DNA of 5,823 bases, taken from Anaerolineae bacterium. Its GTDB lineage: Bacteria; Chloroflexota; Anaerolineae; Aggregatilineales; Phototrophicaceae. The position numbers and the translations under genes were made by a program. Where the stretch lies: the NCBI GenBank assembly GCA_020848855.1, contig JADLHH010000002.1, positions 1 to 5,823 on the forward strand, read 5' to 3'. This document shows, piece by piece, positions 1-5,823 of this stretch (position 1 is the stretch's first letter; every line of letters starts with the position of its first letter). The notes beneath the pieces are model-generated. The model was not told where the DNA came from and made no database searches. It worked only from the letters and a program-made list of their open reading frames with translations.

Positions 1-3000
1 ATTGACGTGCAGCAGCACGGTGCAGGTGCTGTCGAAGTCATCTTCCGACGCGCCGACGGTGCGCTCGGCTCTCAGCTCCTGTATCGGCAGGATGAACCCT
101 TGCTTGAAATCGTCACGGGAGAGCGCCGCTGGGCGTTCACCGCCGACGGGGCGCTGTTGCGCCTGGTCTCCGAAGCCTATCGCATCCAGCTTGCCCATCT
201 CTTCGATCCCCTGCTCGCGGTTCACACCTCGATGATCGAGCCTCTGCCCCACCAGATCACCGCCGTCTACGACGAGATGCTCACGCGCCAGCCGCTGCGC
301 TATCTGCTGGCGGACGATCCGGGCGCAGGCAAGACGATCATGGCTGGGCTGCTGATCCGCGAACTGCTCGTGCGTGGTGACGTCCGCCGCTGCCTGATCT
401 GCGCCCCGGGCAATCTCACCGAACAATGGCAGGACGAGCTGTGGACCAAATTCCAGCTCGACTTCAAAATCCTCAGCCGGGAAATGGTCGAGACGACTCG
501 CAGTGGCAACCCCTTCGCCGATACCGATCAGCTCATTGTCCGCCTGGACCAGGTCAGCCGCAGTGAAGACCTGCAGGCTCGCCTGCAATCGTCGGACTGG
601 GATCTGGTGGTCTGCGACGAGGCGCACAAGATGTCCGCTTCGTTCTTCGGCGGCGACCTCAGAGAGACGAAGCGTTACAAGCTCGGCCGGCTGCTCGGCA
701 ACATCACGCGCCATTTCCTGCTGATGACGGCGACACCACACAACGGCAAGGAGGAGGACTTTCAGTTGTTCCTCGCCCTGCTCGATGCGGACCGCTTCGA
801 GGGACGTTTCCGCGACGGGGTACATCAGGTCGATGTCTCGGATCTGATGCGGCGTATGGTCAAGGAAAAGCTGCTGAAATTCGACGGCAAGCCGCTCTTC
901 CCGGAACGTCGCGCCTACACCGTCAATTACACGCTCTCGCCCGAAGAAGCCACCCTTTACGACCACGTGACCGCTTATGTCCGTGAGGAGTTCAACCGCG
1001 CCGAGCAGCTCGAGAGCGACGGTCGCAAAGGAACGATCGGCTTTGCACTGACCGTCCTCCAGCGCCGCCTGGCGTCATCCCCGGAAGCGATCTACCAGTC
1101 GCTGCGGCGACGACGAGAGCGGCTCGAGAAACGCCTCAAAGAGGCACCGCAGTCGCGTCAGACCGCCCTGTCCGCCGACAACTTCACGATCACAGAGGAA
1201 GACTGGGACGACCTCGACGACGCGCCGGAGAGCGAAATCGAGCAGCTGGAAGCCGAACTGGTGGACAGCGCCACCGCCGCCCGGACGATAGCCGAACTGG
1301 AACTGGAAATCGCCAGCCTTCGCACCCTGGAGCAGCAGGCGCTGAGACTACGGCGCAGCGGCACGGACCGGAAATGGAATGAGCTGCTGCACCTGCTGCA
1401 AGAGACCCCTCAGATGCAGGACCCGATCAGCGGACGGCACAAACTGGTGATCTTCACTGAGCACCGTGACACGCTGACGTATCTCCTGGAGCGGCTGACC
1501 ACCCTGCTGGGACGCGAAGAACCGATCGTGTGTATCCACGGCGGGCTGCACCGCGATGAACGCCGCCAGGTCGAGGACCAGTTCCGCAACAACCCCGACG
1601 TGTTCATCCTGCTGGCGACTGATGCCGCTGGTGAAGGCATCAACCTCCAGCGCGCCCATCTGATGGTCAACTACGACCTGCCGTGGAATCCCAATCGTCT
1701 GGAACAGCGTTTCGGACGGATTCACCGCATTGGCCAGACGGAAGTCTGCCACCTGTGGAATCTGGTCGCCGGAGAAACCCGTGAGGGGCACGTCTACCAG
1801 CGACTGCTGCGGAAACTCGAAGCCGAGCGCCATGCTCTGGACGGTCAAGTCTTTGACGTGCTGGGCAAGCTGTTTCAGGAGACGCCGCTGCGAAAGCTGC
1901 TGGTCGAAGCGGTACTGTACGGCGACAGTCCCGAAGCCCGTGCCCGGCTGGAGCAGGCTGTTGATAATGCCGTCGACCGCGAACGGGTACGTGATCTGCT
2001 CGAAGAACAATCGCTGGTGCAGACCAGCATGGCGATCGGCGACATCCTGCGTGTCCGCGAGGACATGGAACGCGCGGCGGCCCGGCGCTTACAGCCCTAC
2101 TACATTAAAGCGTTCTTCCTTCAAGCCTTTGAACACTTGGGCGGGACGCTTTACGAGCGCGAAGGTGGCCGCTACACCATCAACAACGTCCCGGCGATCA
2201 TCCGCAGCTGGGCGAAGGAACGCGGACTGGGCGCGATTTCGACCAAGTACGAACGCATCTGCTTCGAAAAGGCGCGGATCCACGTACCCGAGAAGCCGCC
2301 CGCCGCGTTCGTCTGCCCCGGTCATCCCCTGCTCAACGCCACCATCGGACTGCTGCTTGAACGCGAGCGGACCGCGCTCCAGCAGGGCGCGATCCTGATC
2401 GACGACACCGATCCGGGCGATCAGCCACGAGCGCTGTTCTACCTGGAGCAGGCGCTTCAGGACTCGACGCCGACCGTAACCGGTGAGCGCCGGGTGATTT
2501 CACGCGAGGTGCACTTCGTCGAGATTGACGCAGAGCGAGCCATTCGCACCGGCGGCGGCGCACCCTATCTGGATTACCATCCGGCGACAGCCGAGGAACG
2601 TTCCGCGCTGCAGGCGATCCTGGAGGAAGACTGGCTCAAGGGCGAGAACCTCGAACGCTGCGCCAGCGCCTATGCGATTGAGCAGCTCGTGCCGAAGCAT
2701 CTGGAGCGAGTACGCCAGCGCCGCTTGGAATTGATCGACAAGATCGAGGCGGCGGTGCAGGAGCGCCTGACCAAAGAGATCAACTACTGGGACTTCCGCG
2801 CCGCCGAGCTGCGGACGCAGGAACAGGCGGGCAAGCCCAACTTCAAGCTCAACTCGGCGCGAGCGCAGGAACGCGCTGACCGGCTCTCCGGGCGGCTTAA
2901 GCAGCGCAAAGCTCAGCTTGAGCAGGAGCGGCAGATTTCGGCGGCGTCTCCCGTCATCATTGGCGGCGCGTTGGTCGTCCCGATTGGGCTGCTGCTCGGT

Positions 3001-3405
3001 GACAAAACGCCTCCGGAAATCCTCGACACCCGCATCACCGAGCGGATCGCCATGAAAGCGGTAATGGACATCGAGATCGCGCTTGGCAATGACCCACGTG
3101 ACGTGAGCGCCGACAAGCTTGGCTGCGACATTCAGAGCCGTGATCGGCAAAGCGGACGGCTGCGCTTCATCGAAGTCAAAGGGCGGCGAGCAGGTGCAGC
3201 AACCGTCACCGTCACCCGCAACGAGATTCTGACCGCCTTCAACACACAGGAGCAGTTCATCCTCGCGCTGGTCGAGATCGATGGGCATCATGTCCGACCG
3301 CCGCGCTACGTCCGTCAGCCTTTCTCGCGCGAGCCGGAGACCAATGTCACGAGTGTGAACTATAATTTACATGATCTACTGGCAATGAGTGAGGAGCCAT
3401 ACTGA
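1..3405 (+). CDS. Swi2/Snf2-like SF2 helicase with C-terminal DUF3883 domain (5' partial)
   Basis: ATP-driven DNA translocase or helicase, probably the motor of a defence system. Residues are numbered from the GTG at 7. The frame is open back to base 1 and, from memory, relatives carry about 20-30 more N-terminal residues, so the true start lies outside the window. RecA lobe 1 has motif I DDPGAGKT (103-110), DEAH (204-207) and LMTATPH (239-245). An acidic, coiled-coil-like insert fills about 355-460. Lobe 2 has VIFTEH (481-486), HGG (511-513), ATDAAGEGINLQ (537-548) and QRFGRIHRIGQ (567-577). All the hallmark helicase motifs look intact. A long extension follows, with a charged helical stretch at about 895-980. 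A DUF3883-like, PD-(D/E)XK-type domain spans about 1013-1095, with GCD (D1041) and FIEVKG (E1056, K1058). The TGA stop overlaps the next ATG by one base. It resembles DISARM DrmD in role, but I judge it a different subfamily, found beside DUF1156 methylases. The helicase call is firm; the defence role is inferred. Confidence 0.93.
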   Translation: MDVQQHGAGAVEVIFRRADGALGSQLLYRQDEPLLEIVTGERRWAFTADGALLRLVSEAYRIQLAHLFDPLLAVHTSMIEPLPHQITAVYDEMLTRQPLRYLLADDPGAGKTIMAGLLIRELLVRGDVRRCLICAPGNLTEQWQDELWTKFQLDFKILSREMVETTRSGNPFADTDQLIVRLDQVSRSEDLQARLQSSDWDLVVCDEAHKMSASFFGGDLRETKRYKLGRLLGNITRHFLLMTATPHNGKEEDFQLFLALLDADRFEGRFRDGVHQVDVSDLMRRMVKEKLLKFDGKPLFPERRAYTVNYTLSPEEATLYDHVTAYVREEFNRAEQLESDGRKGTIGFALTVLQRRLASSPEAIYQSLRRRRERLEKRLKEAPQSRQTALSADNFTITEEDWDDLDDAPESEIEQLEAELVDSATAARTIAELELEIASLRTLEQQALRLRRSGTDRKWNELLHLLQETPQMQDPISGRHKLVIFTEHRDTLTYLLERLTTLLGREEPIVCIHGGLHRDERRQVEDQFRNNPDVFILLATDAAGEGINLQRAHLMVNYDLPWNPNRLEQRFGRIHRIGQTEVCHLWNLVAGETREGHVYQRLLRKLEAERHALDGQVFDVLGKLFQETPLRKLLVEAVLYGDSPEARARLEQAVDNAVDRERVRDLLEEQSLVQTSMAIGDILRVREDMERAAARRLQPYYIKAFFLQAFEHLGGTLYEREGGRYTINNVPAIIRSWAKERGLGAISTKYERICFEKARIHVPEKPPAAFVCPGHPLLNATIGLLLERERTALQQGAILIDDTDPGDQPRALFYLEQALQDSTPTVTGERRVISREVHFVEIDAERAIRTGGGAPYLDYHPATAEERSALQAILEEDWLKGENLERCASAYAIEQLVPKHLERVRQRRLELIDKIEAAVQERLTKEINYWDFRAAELRTQEQAGKPNFKLNSARAQERADRLSGRLKQRKAQLEQERQISAASPVIIGGALVVPIGLLLGDKTPPEILDTRITERIAMKAVMDIEIALGNDPRDVSADKLGCDIQSRDRQSGRLRFIEVKGRRAGAATVTVTRNEILTAFNTQEQFILALVEIDGHHVRPPRYVRQPFSREPETNVTSVNYNLHDLLAMSEEPY
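3391..3396 (+). promoter_or_regulatory. Ribosome binding site of the antitoxin gene
   Basis: GAGGAG lies 8 bases before the ATG at 3405, inside the last codons of the helicase gene. It is the clearest Shine-Dalgarno sequence in the window. It fixes the antitoxin start and suggests that this gene can load its own ribosomes in addition to re-initiation at the TGATG junction. Confidence 0.7.
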
Positions 3406-3635
3406 TGGCTGTACAGTTAAGTATCCCGTTTGAGACGTTGGTGGAATTAGTCGAGCAGCTTCCCTCCGATCAGCAGCAGGCGCTGCTGATCCACCTGCTG
3501 GACAAGACGAAGAATCGTCCGACTTCAGCGGCGGACAAGAAGGCGCTGTTGGAGTCGATGATGGTTGACCTCGGCGCGGTTTCACCGGAATATTCTGACC
3601 GCCGCGACGACTGGTACGGTGATGACGGGCGATAG
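3405..3635 (+). CDS. Small VapB-type antitoxin-like protein
   Basis: This is a 76-residue acidic protein, probably the antitoxin that neutralises the PIN toxin encoded next. Residues 1-8 are short and beta-like (AVQLSIPF). Residues 9-33 form an apparent amphipathic helix rich in Leu, Glu and Gln. The tail is disordered-looking and ends in DDWYGDDGR, a Trp/Tyr/Asp-rich ending of the kind I associate with toxin-binding tails of PIN-partner antitoxins. I see no clear ribbon-helix-helix, AbrB or Phd fold, so autoregulation by DNA binding is not shown. The start is fixed by a GAGGAG ribosome site and the TGATG overlap with the helicase stop. Its end overlaps the PIN gene by 14 bases. The role rests mainly on size, tail and position directly before a PIN gene; the protein family itself is not named. 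Confidence 0.75.
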   Translation: MAVQLSIPFETLVELVEQLPSDQQQALLIHLLDKTKNRPTSAADKKALLESMMVDLGAVSPEYSDRRDDWYGDDGR

Positions 3636-4074
3636 GGCGTTTCTGGACACCAACATTCTGCTGCGGGCGACCATCCGCCGATTTCCCCAGCATGAGCAGG
3701 TGAAGCGGCTGGTCAGCGAGCAGATTGACGCGGGTGTGGAACTCTGGATCAGTCGCCAAGTGATTCGGGAGTACCTCCAGCAGGCGACTCGCCCACAGGT
3801 GTTCATGAATCCGATGACGATTGAGCAGGTTGAGCCGCAAGTTATCGCCATGCACCGGTTGTTCAGGATCGCGGACGAGACGGAAGCCGTCACCACCCAA
3901 CTACTGGCGCTGCTCAAAAGCTACTCGACCGGCGGTAAGCAGGTGCATGACGCCAACATCGTCGCTACCATGCTGGTCAGCGAGATCGACACGCTGCTGA
4001 CGCTCAACCTTGCCGATTTCAGGCGCTTTGCTGACAAAATCAAGCTTGTCTCACTGGAAGAAGAGAATCCGTGA
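3622..4074 (+). CDS. PIN-domain ribonuclease toxin (VapC-type)
   Basis: This 150-residue, single-domain PIN protein is the expected size for a VapC toxin, a Mg2+-dependent endoribonuclease that usually cleaves tRNA or rRNA and blocks translation. The acidic active-site set is present: D9 in FLDTN, E50 in VIREYL, D110 in HDANIV, and N129/D132 in LTLNLADF. The toxin therefore looks catalytically intact. I chose ATG 3622 because FLDTN then sits at residues 7-11, as usual for PIN proteins. A TTG at 3565 would add 19 residues with no PIN character, and a GTG at 3619 is a minor alternative. There is no strong ribosome site before 3622, so translation probably depends on coupling to the antitoxin, which it overlaps by 14 bases. 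The TGA stop overlaps the methyltransferase GTG. The target RNA cannot be read from the sequence. Confidence 0.9.
   Translation: MTGDRAFLDTNILLRATIRRFPQHEQVKRLVSEQIDAGVELWISRQVIREYLQQATRPQVFMNPMTIEQVEPQVIAMHRLFRIADETEAVTTQLLALLKSYSTGGKQVHDANIVATMLVSEIDTLLTLNLADFRRFADKIKLVSLEEENP
4056..4065 (+). promoter_or_regulatory. Purine-rich ribosome binding site of the methyltransferase
   Basis: GGAAGAAGAG ends 5 bases before the GTG at 4071, within the last codons of the PIN gene. It supports GTG 4071 as the methyltransferase start. The start overlaps the toxin stop in a GTGA junction. Confidence 0.55.
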
Positions 4075-5823
4075 CCTATCGCAAGAAACTGATCGAAGTG
4101 GCGCTGCCGCTCGAAGCCATCAACCAAGCCAGTGCCCGCGAGAAATCCATCCGGCACGGACACCCCTCGACGCTGCACCTGTGGTGGGCGCGGCGACCGC
4201 TCGCCGCCGCCCGCGCCGTGATCTTCGCGTCGCTGGTCGATGATCCCGACAGCCCGGACGCCCTGCCCGCCTTCGTCGAGGCGTGCAAGGCGCTGCCGAA
4301 GGGCGCGAACGCCACCATCGAGGACACGCCGCGAATGCGCCTGTTCGACTTCATCGAGCGGTTGGTGACGTGGGAGGCGACGACAGACGAAGCCATCCTC
4401 AGCCAGGCGCGCGAGCTGATCCAGATTGCGACCGAAGGCAATCCCCCTCCCCTGCTCGACCCGTTCGCGGGGGGCGGCAGCATCCCGCTGGAGGCGCAGC
4501 GGCTCGGACTGGAAGCCCACGCCAGCGACCTGAACCCGGTCGCCGTAATGATCAACAAGGCACAGATCGAAATCCCGCCGCGCTTCGGCAACATGCCACC
4601 TGTGAACCCCCGCGACCGCGCAAAACTGGCGAGCAGCGCGGGCTGGAAAGGCGCTGCCGGGTTAGCTGCCGACACTCGCTACTACGGCGAGTGGATGCGA
4701 GAGAAAGCGTGGGAGCGTATCGGTCACCTGTACCCAACGTATAACGGTGAGATAGTAATCGCCTGGGTTTGGGCGCGCACGGTAAAAAGTCCCAACCCAG
4801 CAGTAAATGTGCATGTGCCTCTGGTACGCTCATTTGAACTGAGCAAGAAGAAAGGGCGTCGAGCATGGATCGAGCCAATTGTTGAGACGGCAAATAACGA
4901 CAGTTCCAGCCACCGCATTCACTATGTAGTGCATCACGAACAGGACGGCGATACACCACCTGCAAAGGATGAAGGTACAGTTAATCGCAGGGGTGGGCAT
5001 TGTATCGTGACAGGCGTCCCAATTCCTTTGGATTACATCCGTACCGAAGCTAAAGCCGGACGTATGGGCGCGCAGATGATAGGTATTGTCACTGAAGGCA
5101 AAAATGGGAGGAACTATGGTTCCCCCATATCAGAACATGAGCTTGCTGCTAATACACCGATTCCCGATGAAATACCTAATACTCCTTTACCGGAAAAGGC
5201 TCTAAGTTTCCGTGTACAAGCTTACGGAATGGGTGAGCATTACAAGCTCTTCACTCCCCGCCAACTGATCGCATTAGCGACTTTTAGCGACCTAGTAGTT
5301 GAAGTACGTGAACAAGTCTATCTGGATGCGCTGGCAGCAGGAATGCCCGATAATAACATTCCCCTGTGCGATGGCGGGCGCGGCGCGCGTGCCTATGCAG
5401 AAGCGGTCAGTGTCTATCTGTCGTTCGCCGTTAATCGCCTTGTTGAAAAAGAAAATTCTCTCTCAAGTTGGCAAAACACCGCGGACAAAGTCCGCGGTGT
5501 TTTCGCGCGCCAGTCTTTAGCTATGGTTTGGGATTATGCTGAGGTCAATCCCTTTTCTGGTTCAAGTGGGAATTTTGGCGATGCAGTTGAATGGGTTGCG
5601 GAAGCGACCGAATCGATTTTGTGGGATTTTGAGAATATTTCGCATAGTTTAACGAGAGTAAAACAAACCGATGCCGCGAACGGCATTTTGGAGTCGCACG
5701 TCCGCGTCATTTCGACCGACCCACCCTACTACGACAACATCGGCTACGCGGATTTATCGGACTTCTTCTACGTTTGGTCACGACGGATGATCCGCGAGGT
5801 CTACCCGGACATATTCGCCACAA
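4071..5823 (+). CDS. DUF1156-family adenine-specific DNA methyltransferase (3' partial)
   Basis: Predicted N6-adenine DNA methyltransferase transferring a methyl group from S-adenosylmethionine. I translated the frame by hand: it is open for 584 codons to the window edge. Residues 1-60 are the DUF1156 N-terminus (LIEVALPLEAIN, then STLHLWWARRPLAAARAVIF). The SAM-binding motif is LLDPFAGGGSIPLEAQ (128-143), followed by ASDLNP (151-156). A long insert holds the zinc-ribbon region (about 232-316) and the segment about 330-540 (RAGRMGAQ- and MVWDYAEVNPFS-like family landmarks). The catalytic motif IV is STDPPYYDN (548-556). Family members are commonly about 900-1000 residues by memory, so a C-terminal part is missing only because the window ends. 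The GTG start overlaps the PIN stop. Oddities are a low-GC core, a perfect internal hairpin, and S240, V245 and T314 where zinc-binding Cys are expected (C311 remains). DNA methylation is well supported; the target site is unknown. Confidence 0.92.
   Translation, partial: MTYRKKLIEVALPLEAINQASAREKSIRHGHPSTLHLWWARRPLAAARAVIFASLVDDPDSPDALPAFVEACKALPKGANATIEDTPRMRLFDFIERLVTWEATTDEAILSQARELIQIATEGNPPPLLDPFAGGGSIPLEAQRLGLEAHASDLNPVAVMINKAQIEIPPRFGNMPPVNPRDRAKLASSAGWKGAAGLAADTRYYGEWMREKAWERIGHLYPTYNGEIVIAWVWARTVKSPNPAVNVHVPLVRSFELSKKKGRRAWIEPIVETANNDSSSHRIHYVVHHEQDGDTPPAKDEGTVNRRGGHCIVTGVPIPLDYIRTEAKAGRMGAQMIGIVTEGKNGRNYGSPISEHELAANTPIPDEIPNTPLPEKALSFRVQAYGMGEHYKLFTPRQLIALATFSDLVVEVREQVYLDALAAGMPDNNIPLCDGGRGARAYAEAVSVYLSFAVNRLVEKENSLSSWQNTADKVRGVFARQSLAMVWDYAEVNPFSGSSGNFGDAVEWVAEATESILWDFENISHSLTRVKQTDAANGILESHVRVISTDPPYYDNIGYADLSDFFYVWSRRMIREVYPDIFAT
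4741..5700 (+). other. Low-GC core inside the methyltransferase gene
   Basis: By hand count, 475 of 960 bases here are G or C (49.5%), against 442 of 660 (67%) in 4081-4740. The last 120 bases of the window recover to about 55%. Codons ATA, TTA, GTA, AAT and AGT, rare or absent in the first 200 codons, become common. The segment covers roughly codons 224-543, the zinc-ribbon and central insert between the SAM motif and the DPPY motif, while the reading frame stays intact. This suggests a mosaic gene. Confidence 0.65.
5473..5503. repeat. Perfect 14-bp inverted repeat with 3-nt loop, terminator-like
   Basis: The left arm AAAACACCGCGGAC (5473-5486) and right arm GTCCGCGGTGTTTT (5490-5503) pair perfectly around an AAA loop. 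The GC-rich stem with A and T ends resembles a bidirectional intrinsic terminator. The T run is only four bases, lies within the stem, and is followed by CGCGCGCC, so termination may be weak. It sits inside the methyltransferase frame (about codons 468-478) and does not break it. It lies before the codons for the catalytic DPPY motif (from 5718). Confidence 0.85.

Noticed and set aside
7..9. GTG at 7 as the true helicase start
   Set aside because: The frame is open to base 1 and the first residues already match the interior of the N-terminal domain as I recall it. The gene is most likely cut by the window edge.
1348..2010. 220-residue minus-strand frame opposite helicase lobe 2
   Set aside because: It is antisense to the conserved motifs IV-VI of the helicase, and no domain is visible.
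1730..2398. 222-residue plus-strand frame within the helicase gene
   Set aside because: It is a Ser/Arg/Pro-rich translation typical of an out-of-frame read of GC-rich coding DNA, overlapped entirely by the helicase.
2500..3291. 263-residue open frame on the minus strand
   Set aside because: It lies fully opposite the helicase gene, whose frame encodes clear conserved sequence. Its translation has no recognisable domain. Long antisense frames are common in high-GC genes.
3565..3621. TTG at 3565 as the PIN toxin start
   Set aside because: It would add 19 residues unlike any PIN N-terminus and extend the overlap with the antitoxin to 71 bases. ATG 3622 places FLDTN at the usual position.
4076..4675. 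Minus-strand frames opposite the methylase N-terminus, including 3921-4520
   Set aside because: They are antisense to the SAM-binding motif region, with no domain or ribosome site seen.
5473..5503. The hairpin as a true end-of-gene terminator, implying a truncated methylase
   Set aside because: The methylase frame runs straight through it to an intact DPPY motif, and the T run is short, so it is not listed as a gene-ending terminator.
5299..5520. 73-residue plus-strand frame inside the methylase
   Set aside because: It is out of frame with the methylase, whose own frame continues through family landmarks here. The translation resembles nothing known to me.
1..5823. Firm assignment to class 1 DISARM (drmD, drmMI)
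   Set aside because: The core genes drmA, drmB and drmC are not in the window, and the helicase and DUF1156 methylase look closer to another subfamily. Gene symbols were therefore left empty.

Overview
The window is a dense, single-strand (+) stretch of four tightly packed genes. It reads as the interior of one operon of a restriction-modification-like or anti-phage defence locus. Base composition is high GC: a hand count gives about 67% over 4081-4740, and a sampled line of the helicase gene is about 63%. I see no RNA gene, CRISPR array, transposase or intergenic gap. The style of the toxin-antitoxin pair and the GC suggest a free-living, high-GC bacterium. Chloroflexota is my weak guess, and nothing here proves it.

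Layout: (1) positions 1-3405 hold a large Swi2/Snf2-type SF2 helicase, cut at its 5' end by the window edge, with a DUF3883 nuclease-like domain at its C-terminus. (2) 3405-3635 is a 76-residue protein that looks like a VapB-type antitoxin. (3) 3622-4074 is a PIN-domain toxin of VapC type. (4) 4071-5823 is the first 584 codons of a DUF1156-family (COG1743-like) adenine-specific DNA methyltransferase, cut at its 3' end. Every junction overlaps: 1 nt as TGATG, 14 nt, and 4 nt as GTGA. The four genes are therefore almost certainly co-transcribed and translationally coupled.

How they may work together: the methyltransferase would mark host DNA. The helicase, with its nuclease-like tail, would be the motor or effector that acts on unmarked DNA. 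The PIN pair inside the operon could stabilise the locus or give an abortive back-up. The set resembles class 1 DISARM in logic (Snf2 helicase plus N6-adenine methylase). However, the helicase and the DUF1156 methylase look to me more like the poorly characterised DUF1156/DUF499/helicase neighbourhoods. A DUF499 ATPase just downstream would be the decisive test.

The most unusual signals lie inside the methyltransferase gene. There is an abrupt low-GC core (about 49.5% over 4741-5700, against 67% before it). A perfect 14-bp inverted repeat, terminator-like in form, sits in the reading frame at 5473-5503. The zinc ribbon has lost three of its four expected cysteines.
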